The position numbers and the translations under genes were made by a program. From SXVE01 sp036388895 (GTDB lineage: Bacteria > Acidobacteriota > Blastocatellia > Pyrinomonadales > Pyrinomonadaceae), in assembly GCA_036388895.1 (NCBI GenBank), contig DASVQY010000039.1, positions 1 to 64,000 on the forward strand: a stretch of 64,000 nucleotides of DNA, in the 5' to 3' direction. The notes below the pieces were generated by a model, which was not told the DNA's origin, searched no databases, and saw only the letters and a program-made list of their open reading frames with translations. Positions 27,833 through 36,697 of the stretch are shown here, piece by piece (position 1 is the stretch's first letter; each line of letters opens with the position of its first letter).

Positions 27833-28390
27833 ATGACCAGTTTGATGACAATCTTTTTGATAATCGGCGGACTCGGTTTTCTGTTTTTACTGATTTCATT
27901 CATTGTCGGCGATATTTTTGAAGCTGTCGGCTTGGATTTCGGTTTGGATGCGAGCCACGATTTCGGCGTTTTCGACAGCCGCGTGATCAGCGTTTTTCTA
28001 ACCGCTTTCGGCGGTTTCGGCGCAATCGGGACTACTATCGGATATGGCGCGGTCGGCTCTTCACTTTTCGGTCTACTCGGCGGTTTCGTTTTCGGCGCGG
28101 TTGTTTTTTATTTCGGCAAACTTCTTTACAGCCAGCAGTCAACGAGTTCGGTCAGCACGGCGGACTTGATCGGACGGCGGGGGCAAGTTGTAGTCGGCAT
28201 TAAACCGAATCAGCTCGGGCAGATTTCCTGCAGCGTCGGCGAAGAACGAGTCGAAAAGCTAGCACGCACGCGCAACGGCGAGGAAATAAAAGCCGGCGCG
28301 CTCGTTCGCATCGAATCAATCGGCAGCGATTCGGTCATCGTCAGCGCCGACGACGGAGAAGGCTTTTCGCTTTTTTCCGAAAAGAGTTGA
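27833..28390 (+). CDS. NfeD/YqiJ-like membrane protein
   Basis: A 185-residue membrane protein with a hydrophobic segment at 5-27, two or three more at about 52-105, and a C-terminal OB-fold-like domain (about 112-180, TADLIGRRGQVVVGI and GALVRIESIGSDSVIV). This is the NfeD plan of proteins that partner flotillins. An AAGGAG ribosome site precedes the ATG. The flotillin-like gene follows 146 bp downstream on the same strand; the pair corresponds to the YqiJ/YqiK or NfeD/FloT arrangement thought to organise membrane microdomains. The long spacer may hold a second promoter. Confidence 0.82.
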   Translation: MTSLMTIFLIIGGLGFLFLLISFIVGDIFEAVGLDFGLDASHDFGVFDSRVISVFLTAFGGFGAIGTTIGYGAVGSSLFGLLGGFVFGAVVFYFGKLLYSQQSTSSVSTADLIGRRGQVVVGIKPNQLGQISCSVGEERVEKLARTRNGEEIKAGALVRIESIGSDSVIVSADDGEGFSLFSEKS

Positions 28391-28536
28391 AACTTCCCTG
28401 TTTTCAGATTAGAATTCGCACGACCCTAAATTAAAACCTTTATTTTTGGTTTTTCCTTATCACTCAATTTCAGCTTGTAGTGTGTTTATTTTCCGCGCTC
28501 GCCGAAAAAGGCGAATCGCGAAGTGAGGTAAATAAA

Positions 28537-30174
28537 ATGTTTGAACTTCCAATTGTCGTAATTGCAATTGTGTTAATCGTTGTTGTCGGTTTGCTCGTCG
28601 CTCTGATGCTTTTGAGCAAAAATTATATTAAGGTTTCGCCGAATCAGGCGGCGGTTATTTCCGGGCGAACGCGCAGACTCGCCGACGGCACGACGGTCGG
28701 TTATCGTCAGGTTCGCGGCGGCGCGACGCTCGTCATCCCTTTTCTCGAAAAGGTCGAGTATCTCGATTTGAATGTGATTACCGTTCCGCTCGCCACTTCT
28801 CGCGCATACACGGTGCAAGGTGTTCCCGTTTCAGTGAAGGCTGTGGCAAACGTCAAAATCAAAGGCGATGACGAATCGCTCCGCGCCGCCGCTGAAAGAT
28901 TCCTCGGAATGCCGCAGGAAGAATTTCACCGGCTTGTTTTCCAGACTTTAGAAGGACATTTGCGCGCGATTTTGGGAACTTTAACGGTTGAAGAAATCAA
29001 CAATGACCGTCAGAGTTTTGCACAAAAATTGACATCCGAAGCGGCGGGCGATTTAGAGAAAATGGGCATCGGGCTCGATGCGTTGACGATTCAGGAAATC
29101 TCCGATGAAGAAGGTTATCTTGATGCTTTAGGCAAAAGAAGAACCGCGGAAGTCAAACGCGACGCAGAAATCGGACAGGCGGAAGCGAATCGTGATTCGA
29201 AAATTAAAGCATCTTTAGCTTTACAGGAAGGAGAAAAAGTTCGTCTTTCGACAGAAGCACTAATCGCGCAATCAAACCGCGAAACGGAAATTCAAAAAGC
29301 GCAGGTCGCGGCGGAAATCCAGAAAGAACGTGCCAAAGCCAATCAAGCCGGACCGCTTGCGGAAGCAAAAGCGCAACAGGAAGTCGTCGCCGAAGAAGTT
29401 CGCATCGAAAGAATCCGCACGCAGGAACAAATTTCCGTGCAGGAACAGGAAGTTCTTCGTAAAGAGAAAGAACTCGAAGCAACGGTCGTCAAACAGGCTG
29501 AGGCTGACAGGCGAGCCGCCGTTCTTCGCGCACAAGGAGCGCAAGAATCAGCAATTTTAGAAGCGGAAGGACGCAAACAGGCGCAAATCGCCCAAGCCGA
29601 AGCCGAATCTCAGAAATTACAGCGCGAAGGTCAGGGACGCGCTTCGGCAATCGAAGCCGAAGGTCGCGCTGAGGCGGAAAGAATTCGCGCTCTCGGCTTA
29701 GCGGAAGCCGAAAAATTGCAGGCGCAGGGTTTAGCGGAAGCGAAAGCAATCGAAGCGCAAGGTTTAGCGGAAGCTGCAGCTATTAAGGAAAAAGCCGCCG
29801 CGTGGCGCGAATTTAACGATGCTGCGCGTTTGCAGACGATTCTCGAAAAACTTCCTTCGATCATCGAAGCCAGCGCGCCTGTCTTCCAGGCTGTTGCTGA
29901 ACCTTTGGGCAAAATTGATAAAATCGTGATGATTGATCAGGGCGGAAATGGTAATGGCAACGGAAACGGTCACACGAGCGGAATTAATCGTTTTGCCCAA
30001 ACCGCACCGACAATGATTTTCACGCTTTTGCAGCAATTGCAGGCGATGGGCTTGAGTTTGCCAGAAGTGATGGCGCAGCTCGGAATAAATCAAGACGAAA
30101 AATTGATTGAAACCGAAGCGGTTTCGAAACAAAACGGTTCAGTTGTACAAGATGGGAAACCGAAATCCGAATAA
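28537..30174 (+). CDS. Flotillin/SPFH-domain (YqiK-like) protein
   Basis: A 545-residue membrane scaffold protein. An N-terminal hydrophobic anchor (about 2-27) precedes an SPFH/band-7 domain (about 30-200), then a long Ala/Glu/Gln-rich coiled coil (about 205-440) with repeated AEGRAEAE- and AQGLAEA-like units. A Gly/Asn linker (GGNGNGNGNGH) and a short C-terminal tail follow. The start is ATG 28537, with GAGG 8 nt upstream; a frame opening upstream at 28480 adds polar residues before the anchor and is not used. It is encoded after the NfeD-like partner and followed by a strong terminator. Confidence 0.9.
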   Translation: MFELPIVVIAIVLIVVVGLLVALMLLSKNYIKVSPNQAAVISGRTRRLADGTTVGYRQVRGGATLVIPFLEKVEYLDLNVITVPLATSRAYTVQGVPVSVKAVANVKIKGDDESLRAAAERFLGMPQEEFHRLVFQTLEGHLRAILGTLTVEEINNDRQSFAQKLTSEAAGDLEKMGIGLDALTIQEISDEEGYLDALGKRRTAEVKRDAEIGQAEANRDSKIKASLALQEGEKVRLSTEALIAQSNRETEIQKAQVAAEIQKERAKANQAGPLAEAKAQQEVVAEEVRIERIRTQEQISVQEQEVLRKEKELEATVVKQAEADRRAAVLRAQGAQESAILEAEGRKQAQIAQAEAESQKLQREGQGRASAIEAEGRAEAERIRALGLAEAEKLQAQGLAEAKAIEAQGLAEAAAIKEKAAAWREFNDAARLQTILEKLPSIIEASAPVFQAVAEPLGKIDKIVMIDQGGNGNGNGNGHTSGINRFAQTAPTMIFTLLQQLQAMGLSLPEVMAQLGINQDEKLIETEAVSKQNGSVVQDGKPKSE

Positions 30175-30195
30175 TAATTCGGGGTTGCAAAACTT

Positions 30196-30240
30196 AAGTC
30201 GAGGAATTTCTAAGGTTAGAAATTCCTCGACTTTTTTATT
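30196..30240 (+). terminator. Strong intrinsic terminator after the flotillin gene
   Basis: A near-perfect 18-bp stem (AAGTCGAGGAATTTCTAA with its complement at 30216-30233, 2-nt loop) is followed by TTTTTTATT. Confidence 0.92.
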
Positions 30241-30284
30241 ATAAATCTTTAAGGATTATTATTTTGCAATAATCTCACGAAAAT

Positions 30285-31883
30285 TTAGTGAACATTAACG
30301 CTTTTTTCGGATTTACCGGATTTGAACAGAAAAACGAGCGGAATTACGCATAAAACCATAATCATCAAAGCGTAAAAAGCGTCTATAAAAGCGAGCATTC
30401 CCGCTTGTCTCTGAATTTCCGCCCACATCAAACCGCGTGCTTGGTTAGTAGCTTCAACGGCAGTCATTCCTCTGTCCTGTAAAATTTGCGTCGTTCGTTC
30501 AATCCAATTTACGTAATTCGGATTATATTCCGATGCGTGCGCGCTGAGAACGCCGATGTGATGCTGCGTTTTTTGTGCGAGAAACGTGGCAAGCGCCGCG
30601 ATGCCGAAACTGCCGCCGAGATTGACGCTCAAACTAATCAGCGACGAAGCGTTGTCAATTTTTCCCGACGGAACGCCGCGAAATGCCGCAGTCGTCACGG
30701 GAACGAACAAAAACGCCGCCGAAAACGATTGAAACGCCCGCGCATAAGCCAAATCCCAGTAACCAACCTGTAAATTCAGCGTCGTTAAATGCCAAAGGGC
30801 AAGTGCGGCGAGAACGAGTCCGGCGATTGCCAGAACGCGAGCTTCGATTTTTTTCATCAAAAATCCGGCAACCGGCATCATTACGAGAGCGACCATTGCG
30901 CCCGGCGAAAGAATCATTCCCGCGTCCTGCGCCGAATATCCCAGCAAAGTTTGCGCCATCAGCGGCACAAGAACGAGCGTTCCGTAAATCAAAACCGCGA
31001 TGGCAAAGATGATAATCGCCGCTGCGCCGACGCTTCTGTTGGCTAGAAGACGAACATCAACCGCCGGATTTTCGTGCGTCATCTCCCAGGCAATACCGAC
31101 AAGCAAAGCGACGAAAGCGATGATCGAAAACGTGACGATAAAGTCTGATTCGAACCAATCTTCACGGTAACCTTTGTCCAATACGACTGTTAAAGCGCCG
31201 ATGCCGATTGTAATCAGGAGCATTCCGACCCAATCAATCTTAAAATTCGATTTTTTTAAGCGCTCGCGTTCTTCAATCGTGCTTTGCGGCTCACTTACAA
31301 GACTCCAAACCAAAAATAAAGAAAGGATTCCGATTGGAATGTTGATAAAGAAAATCCAGTGCCAGCTGTAATTGTCGGTAATCCAGCCGCCGAGTGCAGG
31401 CGCGAAAATCGGCGCTGTGACGAGCGTCAAACCATAAATCGAAAATGCCATTCCGCGTTTTTCCGCCGGAACGCTGTCGGCGATAAAAGCCTGCTCCAGA
31501 GGAACCAGACTTCCGCCGCCTAACCCCTGCAAAACGCGAAAAAATATCAGCATTTCCAGATTCGTCGCAATGCCGCACAAAAATGAAGCGATGACGAAAA
31601 TGAACACGCAAATCATGTAAAATCGTTTGCGCCCGAAATACGTCGAAAGCCATCCGCTTAAAGGCACGACAACGGCGTTAGCAATCAAATACGAACTGAT
31701 GACCCAGCTCGCTTCCTCGGTCGTCGCCGAAAGATTGCCCGCGATATTCGGCAGCGAAACATTGGCGATGCCGGTGTCCAGAACCTCCATATAACTCGCA
31801 ATCGTCAATACCACAACCATCAAAAGCGGATGTGATTTGAAAAGCGAGTTTTTTTCGGCTGGCGCGGATGCTTCGGCAAACAT
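30285..31883 (-). CDS. DHA2 family MFS efflux pump (EmrB/QacA-like)
   Basis: Inner-membrane drug/proton antiporter, 532 residues with 14 predicted helices. The motif-A region appears as LSGWLSTYFGRKRFYMI, and the DHA2 motif-C region (LTLVTAPIFAPALGGWITD) is clear. The opening block VLDTGIANVSLPNIAGNLS is characteristic of EmrB. The gene follows an EmrA-like adaptor gene on the same strand (89 bp spacer), so they should form an EmrAB pump that would need an outer-membrane TolC-type partner, not seen in this window. The substrate is unknown. Confidence 0.93.
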   Translation of the reverse strand: MFAEASAPAEKNSLFKSHPLLMVVVLTIASYMEVLDTGIANVSLPNIAGNLSATTEEASWVISSYLIANAVVVPLSGWLSTYFGRKRFYMICVFIFVIASFLCGIATNLEMLIFFRVLQGLGGGSLVPLEQAFIADSVPAEKRGMAFSIYGLTLVTAPIFAPALGGWITDNYSWHWIFFINIPIGILSLFLVWSLVSEPQSTIEERERLKKSNFKIDWVGMLLITIGIGALTVVLDKGYREDWFESDFIVTFSIIAFVALLVGIAWEMTHENPAVDVRLLANRSVGAAAIIIFAIAVLIYGTLVLVPLMAQTLLGYSAQDAGMILSPGAMVALVMMPVAGFLMKKIEARVLAIAGLVLAALALWHLTTLNLQVGYWDLAYARAFQSFSAAFLFVPVTTAAFRGVPSGKIDNASSLISLSVNLGGSFGIAALATFLAQKTQHHIGVLSAHASEYNPNYVNWIERTTQILQDRGMTAVEATNQARGLMWAEIQRQAGMLAFIDAFYALMIMVLCVIPLVFLFKSGKSEKSVNVH

Positions 31884-31886
31884 TAC

Positions 31887-31920
31887 GGATTTCGGATTTT
31901 AGATTTTAGATTTTGGATTT
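31887..31920. repeat. Degenerate 7-nt tandem repeat
   Basis: About five head-to-tail units of GGATTTT or AGATTTT, directly upstream of the efflux pump start codon. The same unit occurs inside queC and, as CAAAAAC-type units, in the M16 peptidase gene. Confidence 0.7.
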
Positions 31921-31972
31921 AATGCTCGATCTTCATCTTTTTTGAGAATTTTTGATTTTGAAGTTTGAATTC

Positions 31973-33424
31973 TCATCTTACTTTTACTTTCGGCTGGACG
32001 CTCATTCCTGGGACGAGTAGGTGTATGTTTTCGGGTTTTTCTTCGAATACGATTTTGACCGGAATGCGCTGCACGACTTTGACGAAATTTCCCGAAGCGT
32101 TTTCCGAAGGCAGAACGCTGAAACGCGAGCCTGTTCCTGCTTGAAAACTTTCTATCCGACCGCGAAAAATCTTGCTCGGATAAGCATCAACTTTTATTTC
32201 GACGGGCTGCCCGACGCGCATATTTTCAAACTGAGTTTCCTTAAAATTCGCCACGACCCAGATTTCGTTCGATTTTGAAAGCGCCATCAAAACCGCGCCG
32301 GGCTGCACGAGCTGTCCTTCCTGAACGCTTTTTCTGGTCACGAAACCGTCCTCGGGAGCGTAAATTTTCGTGTAAGACAAATCGAGTTCGGCTTTCGCAA
32401 CAAGCGTTTCAGTTTGAGCGACTGCCGCGAGCGCCGTACCGATTTCCGATTCGCTGGCGGCAATTCGTTCGGGAGCGGCATTGGCATCTTCGAGCCGTCC
32501 GCTCGATTCGTTGACCTGCGAACGCGTCAAATTCACTTGCGCCAATGATTGACGATAATTCTCCTGCGCTCTGCCGACATTCGCATCGGCTTCTTCGACG
32601 CGCGCCTGCGCCGCTTCCACCTGTTTTCGAGCCGCATCACGCTGCGCGCGCGCCGCCGCCAAAGCGTTCGCCGCCAAATCGAGCGATTGACGCGAAACGT
32701 CGCCGCGATTGAAAAGCTCGAGACGGCGTTTGTATTCGGTTTCGGCTAATTGCAGATTCGATTCCATTTGCGGAATCTGCGCGTTAGCCTGCGCCAGATT
32801 CGCCTGCGCGGTTTTAACGGCGGTTTGCGCTTGACGAATTTCCGATTGTTTGACTCCGGCAGCGAGACGCGTCTGCTCGACATTATTTTCCGCCGTTTCG
32901 ACGTTTGAACGCGCCTGCGTTTGCGTCGCGTTCGTCGTGCGCCGCGTTAAATTAGTTTGCGCTACGGCTTGGCGCAGTTTCGCCTGCGCCGCGCGCAGCT
33001 CGGCGTTCGCCTGTTCGCGCCGGGCTTCGAGTTCTTCGGTGTTGAGTTCGACGAGCAAATCGCCTTTTTTGACGGCTTGATTTTCTTTAACTAAAACTTT
33101 CGCCACGTAAGCCGAAATTTTCGGGCTGATTTGCACGATGTCGCCGTCAATGAAAGCATCGTCGGTTGATTCGTATTGCCGCGCGTAAACCCAGTAAACG
33201 GAACCGGCGATTGCCGCGACGAGCAAAATCGCGCCGACCACATAAAACGGCGTTTTTTTTCGTCTCGGCGTTTCCGAATCAACTTTCATTTCGCCGTTCA
33301 TTTCACCGGTCTCAACGATTTCATCTTTCTTATACAACGGTTCATCGGTGAGAAAACCGTTATTTCCATTACCGTTCGACGGTTTTTCCGCCGTTCCGGT
33401 TTTTTCCTTCACATTTTCGTTCAT
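31973..33424 (-). CDS. EmrA/HlyD family efflux membrane-fusion protein
   Basis: Periplasmic adaptor of 483 residues. A disordered Asn/Gly/Glu-rich cytoplasmic tail (about 1-55, with SNGNGNNG) precedes one transmembrane helix (about 58-80, YVVGAILLVAAIAGSVYWVY). A biotinyl-lipoyl-like half (STDDAFIDGDIVQISPKISA) follows, then a very long Ala/Gln-rich alpha-helical hairpin (about 130-345). The second lipoyl half (TKIYAPEDGFVTRKSVQEG) and beta-barrel domain close the protein. It should bridge the DHA2 pump to the outer membrane. The start is the ATG at 33424. Confidence 0.92.
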   Translation of the reverse strand: MNENVKEKTGTAEKPSNGNGNNGFLTDEPLYKKDEIVETGEMNGEMKVDSETPRRKKTPFYVVGAILLVAAIAGSVYWVYARQYESTDDAFIDGDIVQISPKISAYVAKVLVKENQAVKKGDLLVELNTEELEARREQANAELRAAQAKLRQAVAQTNLTRRTTNATQTQARSNVETAENNVEQTRLAAGVKQSEIRQAQTAVKTAQANLAQANAQIPQMESNLQLAETEYKRRLELFNRGDVSRQSLDLAANALAAARAQRDAARKQVEAAQARVEEADANVGRAQENYRQSLAQVNLTRSQVNESSGRLEDANAAPERIAASESEIGTALAAVAQTETLVAKAELDLSYTKIYAPEDGFVTRKSVQEGQLVQPGAVLMALSKSNEIWVVANFKETQFENMRVGQPVEIKVDAYPSKIFRGRIESFQAGTGSRFSVLPSENASGNFVKVVQRIPVKIVFEEKPENIHLLVPGMSVQPKVKVR

Positions 33425-33589
33425 TGCTTAAAACGGTAAGTGTTTGTTCTTTTGTTTGTTTTTGGATAAGAGAAGTTACAACGGCAATTTAACACGCTTT
33501 TAAATGAATTTGTCAATTATTTTCGTCGGCTTCGCTGTTTAATGCGCGGAGAATCGTTTTTTGTTACGATATACGTTTGCTTTATAAAG

Positions 33590-34867
33590 ATGAAAGAAAA
33601 CATAGAAGTAACAAGATGTTCAAACGGTCTGACGATTCTCACCGAAACGATGCCCGACGTTCGTTCCGCCACGCTCGGCTTCTGGCTGAAAACCGGTTCG
33701 CGTCACGAATCAATTGATTTAAACGGAATACATCATTTTATCGAACACGCTGTTTTCAAGGGAACAAATCGCCGTTCCGCACTCGACATCGCCATTGAAA
33801 CCGACCGTCTGGGCGGAAATTTCGACGCTTTCACGTCGCACGAAAACGTCGGGTTTATGATTAAAGTCGTTGATAACAAACTCGCGCCGGCTTTCGATTT
33901 GATCGCCGATATGCTCACCGCTCCGATTTTCGACGAAAAGGAAATGCGGCGCGAGCGGCGCGTCATCATCGAAGAAATGAAAATGGTCGAAGACTCGCCC
34001 GAAGATTTTTTGGGCGAATTATTTCTGAACGAATTTTTTCCGGGCGACGCACTCGGACTACCAATTGAAGGCACGCGCCGCTCGGTGAAAAATTTCAACC
34101 ACGACGTTTTGGCATCTTTCCACCAAAAAAACTACACGGCGGAAAATTTGATTATCTCCGCCGCCGGAAACGTCGAACATCAAACAATCGTTGATTTGGC
34201 AGCGAAATTCTTTAATACAAAAACCAAAAACCAAAAACCAAATTCCAAAGACCAAAGTCCGAAGATTGCCGCGCCGATTTTGCTCGAAAAAAAACGCAAT
34301 CTCGAACAAGCGCATTTGATTTTGGCGACGCCCTGGATTGCCGCGAACGACGAACGCCGCTACGCCGCTTCGCTTTTGACGAGCATTTTGGGGGACGGCA
34401 ATTCTTCGCGTCTGTGGCAAACGATTCGGGAAAAACGCGGTCTCGCTTACTCGGTCGGCGCAAGCGCGAATTCGTTTGAAGATTGCGGCATTTTCTCGAT
34501 CTACGCCGGAACTTCGCCTGAGAAAATCGGAGAAGTCGTTGATTTAGCCATCGCCGAAATAAAAAAAATCAAACGCGAAGGCGTCAGCGCGGAAGAATTA
34601 AGTTTGGCAAAAGAACAAACAATCGCCTCGATTTTGCTCGGCTTGGAAGACTCCGGCAGCCGCGCCGGAAATCTCGCGCAAATGGAAATCACTTTCGGCA
34701 GAATCATTCCGCTTGAAGAAACTCTCAATAAGATTGAAGCCGTTTCGATTGACGAAATTCAAACGCTCGCCCGAGAATTTTTCCGCACCGAAAATCTCGC
34801 TCTCGGCGCGCTCGGAAACTTGAACGGATTGAAAATCACGCGAGAAAGATTGGACGTTTCGTATTAA
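33590..34867 (+). CDS. M16 family (insulinase/processing-peptidase-like) zinc peptidase
   Basis: Zinc peptidase of 425 residues from ATG 33590; an in-frame ATG at 33542 would add 16 residues that do not fit the family. The inverted zinc motif HFIEH is at residues 49-53, with a downstream Glu in RRVIIEEMKMVEDSPEDF as the third ligand region. The second half carries the family motif RLWQTIREKRGLAYSVGA. No signal peptide is present, so it acts in the cytoplasm or is exported by another route. An Asn/Lys/Pro-rich loop (about 210-224) is encoded by a 7-nt tandem repeat, a likely insertion tolerated between the two M16 subdomains. Confidence 0.93.
   Translation: MKENIEVTRCSNGLTILTETMPDVRSATLGFWLKTGSRHESIDLNGIHHFIEHAVFKGTNRRSALDIAIETDRLGGNFDAFTSHENVGFMIKVVDNKLAPAFDLIADMLTAPIFDEKEMRRERRVIIEEMKMVEDSPEDFLGELFLNEFFPGDALGLPIEGTRRSVKNFNHDVLASFHQKNYTAENLIISAAGNVEHQTIVDLAAKFFNTKTKNQKPNSKDQSPKIAAPILLEKKRNLEQAHLILATPWIAANDERRYAASLLTSILGDGNSSRLWQTIREKRGLAYSVGASANSFEDCGIFSIYAGTSPEKIGEVVDLAIAEIKKIKREGVSAEELSLAKEQTIASILLGLEDSGSRAGNLAQMEITFGRIIPLEETLNKIEAVSIDEIQTLAREFFRTENLALGALGNLNGLKITRERLDVSY
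34218..34259. repeat. 7-nt tandem repeat array inside the M16 peptidase gene
   Basis: Six consecutive 7-nt units: CAAAAAC three times, then CAAATTC, CAAAGAC and CAAAGTC. Its 42 bp keep the frame and encode a Lys/Asn/Gln-rich loop. Confidence 0.8.
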
Positions 34868-34997
34868 TAGCCACAAAAGGCACAAAAGACGCAAAAAGAA
34901 AGAATTATAGAGTAAAAATACGAATGGCGGTAAAAACCTATTCCCTATCACCTAAAGCCTGTTCCCTCTTTTGCGCCTTTTGTGCCTTTTGCGGCTA
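34868..34997. repeat. 130-bp palindromic element between convergent genes
   Basis: The 29-bp arms 34868-34896 and 34969-34997 are inverted repeats with 27 of 29 matches, built of CACAAAAGGCACAAAAGACG-like words. The element begins right after the M16 stop codon and its far arm contains the queC stop codon. The spacer has CCTATTCCCTATCA- and CCTGTTCCCTC-like words. It could serve as a bidirectional terminator; it also has the look of a dispersed intergenic repeat. Confidence 0.8.
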
Positions 34998-35696
34998 TCG
35001 TTTTTTGTATAAAATCGGGTCAATCGCGTCGGCGCGTTCAAAACCGCGCAAACGCAAAGCGCACGAATCACAGGTTCCACACGCCGCGCCTTCGTTGCGA
35101 TAACACGACCAACTTAAATGCAAAGGCGCGCCTAGTTCGATTCCCTTTTGCACGATTTCAGCTTTTGATAAATGAATAATGGGAGTTTTAATTTTTATAT
35201 TTGTTTCGGGTTTTGTGCCCGTTTCAATCGCACTTTCAAAAGCAACAAAAAATTCGGGTCGGCAGTCGGGATAACCCGAAGAATCCTCGCTGACAGCGCC
35301 CATGTAAATCGAATTCGCCTGTAAAACTTCCGCCCAGCTCGTCGCAATCGCTAGAATATTCGCATTACGGAACGGAACATACGAAGTCGGAACTTCTTCG
35401 CTTTCCAAATTCGCTTCCGAAACCTCAATGTTTTTGTCCGTTAGAGACGAACCGCCAATTTTCGCCAAATACTCAATCGAAACTTCGAGACGTTTTTCGA
35501 CATTGTAAAAATCTGCGATGTCGTTAAACGCTTTTCGTTCGCGCCGTTCGGTTAGTTGACCGTAAGAAACGTGCAAAAAAGCAATTTCGTCGTTTTCCGT
35601 TGCGGCAATTGCGGACGCAACGCACGAATCCATTCCGCCGGAAACAAGACAGACAGCGATTTTGGATTTTGGATTTTGGATTTTGGATTCACTCAT
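34995..35696 (-). CDS. queC: 7-cyano-7-deazaguanine synthase QueC
   Basis: ATP-dependent enzyme converting 7-carboxy-7-deazaguanine to preQ0 in queuosine biosynthesis; 233 residues. The PP-loop SGGMDS is at residues 19-24. The C-terminal zinc site CYRNEGAACGTCDSCALRL is intact, as are YVPFRNAN and SGYPDCRPEF blocks. The ATG at 35696 is preferred over a TTG three codons upstream. Residues 3-12 (ESKIQNPKSKI area) are encoded by a 7-nt repeat and are foreign to the usual family N-terminus. The gene is the last of a queE / beta-lactamase-like / queC run. Confidence 0.95.
   Translation of the reverse strand: MSESKIQNPKSKIAVCLVSGGMDSCVASAIAATENDEIAFLHVSYGQLTERRERKAFNDIADFYNVEKRLEVSIEYLAKIGGSSLTDKNIEVSEANLESEEVPTSYVPFRNANILAIATSWAEVLQANSIYMGAVSEDSSGYPDCRPEFFVAFESAIETGTKPETNIKIKTPIIHLSKAEIVQKGIELGAPLHLSWSCYRNEGAACGTCDSCALRLRGFERADAIDPILYKKR
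35658..35690. repeat. 7-nt tandem repeat at the 5-prime end of queC
   Basis: Four exact GATTTTG units plus a partial fifth on the plus strand, immediately inside the queC coding start. They match the units upstream of the efflux pump gene. Confidence 0.85.
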
Positions 35697-35769
35697 AACA
35701 ACCAAAGTTTCATCGCAAATATACTTTTATTTATCCTGAAAATCCTGATTATTCTGTTTTCAATTCCCG

Positions 35770-36684
35770 TTATTTGCCCAATCCGTCCTGCAAAATCTGC
35801 GATAAGCGCCAGAGCATTTTTAGTCCCGGATTTTCCTCTGAATAAGTGACTTCCATCATATCGTCAGTCGTAATCGCCATTGCGATGCGTCCGCGTCGCG
35901 TGTAAATAATGCCGACATCGCTTCTCAAACGGTCGAGCGCGCCGGATTTTGAAGCGGACGGAATCGAATCGGGGAGACCGCGCCCGATGCCGTCCTTAAA
36001 TTGCTGGCGCTTCAAGATATTTATCATCTCGGCGGACGCTTCTTTTGAAACGACTTCGCCGCGTTCGAGCATTTCGAGCAGTTTGACCATATCTCGCGGA
36101 CTCGACGCGCCGATGCCGAACAGTTTGTTTTGCGGGTCGGCAACCGCTTTCGAGTCGCCGCCGCCGCCGATTTTCCGCATACTGCGCGTTTGCCGCAAGC
36201 CGAGCGTGTCCATAAAATCGTTCACCGCATCGGCTGTCACTTTGTCCAAAATCAAATTCGTCGCCGTGTTGTCGGAAACGACAATCATCAAATTGACGGC
36301 GGTTTTCAGATCAATTTTCGTGTTATCGGAAAATTCAAACAATATTCCCGAACCGCCTTGCTTTTTCTCTTTCGTTAAAACGATTTCGTCCGTCCAGTTT
36401 AATTTTCCCTGCGCGACCTGATGAAAAACCTCAGTCATAATCGGCAATTTTATCGTGCTCGCCGTTCGCACCTGTTCGTCGGCACGCAGCGCGTAATCTT
36501 TGCCCGTGTCGAGATTTTTCGCGTAAATCCAGACTTTACCGCTGAAATTTTTGATTTCGTTCTGGATTTTCTCGTCCAAAGTTTGCGGCTGAACGCTCGG
36601 CGGAGGCGTCGGTTTTACCTTTTGCGCCCACACGATTTGCGCGAACAATAATACTGCGAAAATTGTGATAATTTTTTTGAACAT
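35770..36684 (-). CDS. Class A beta-lactamase-like serine hydrolase, exported
   Basis: A 304-residue penicillin-recognising hydrolase with a signal peptide (about 1-20, WAQ end) and a Pro-rich linker. The SxxK motif is Ser76-Thr-Ile-Lys79 in RTASTIKLP, SDN is at 137-139, and the KTG counterpart is KSG at 246-248. The ExxLN motif that supplies the deacylating Glu of class A beta-lactamases is not seen where expected; the segment there reads KIGGGGDSKAVADPQN. It may thus be a carboxypeptidase-like or weak beta-lactamase and not a true resistance enzyme. It is sandwiched between queE (13 bp away) and queC on the same strand, an odd partner for a deazapurine operon. Confidence 0.85.
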   Translation of the reverse strand: MFKKIITIFAVLLFAQIVWAQKVKPTPPPSVQPQTLDEKIQNEIKNFSGKVWIYAKNLDTGKDYALRADEQVRTASTIKLPIMTEVFHQVAQGKLNWTDEIVLTKEKKQGGSGILFEFSDNTKIDLKTAVNLMIVVSDNTATNLILDKVTADAVNDFMDTLGLRQTRSMRKIGGGGDSKAVADPQNKLFGIGASSPRDMVKLLEMLERGEVVSKEASAEMINILKRQQFKDGIGRGLPDSIPSASKSGALDRLRSDVGIIYTRRGRIAMAITTDDMMEVTYSEENPGLKMLWRLSQILQDGLGK

Positions 36685-36697
36685 ATTTTTATAGAAA

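Noticed and set aside
34218..34259. Possible CRISPR array
   Set aside because: Units are only 7 nt and without spacers; no cas genes are present in the window.
35770..36684. Calling the serine hydrolase an antibiotic-resistance beta-lactamase
   Set aside because: The deacylating Glu motif is not visible and the operon context is unrelated to resistance.
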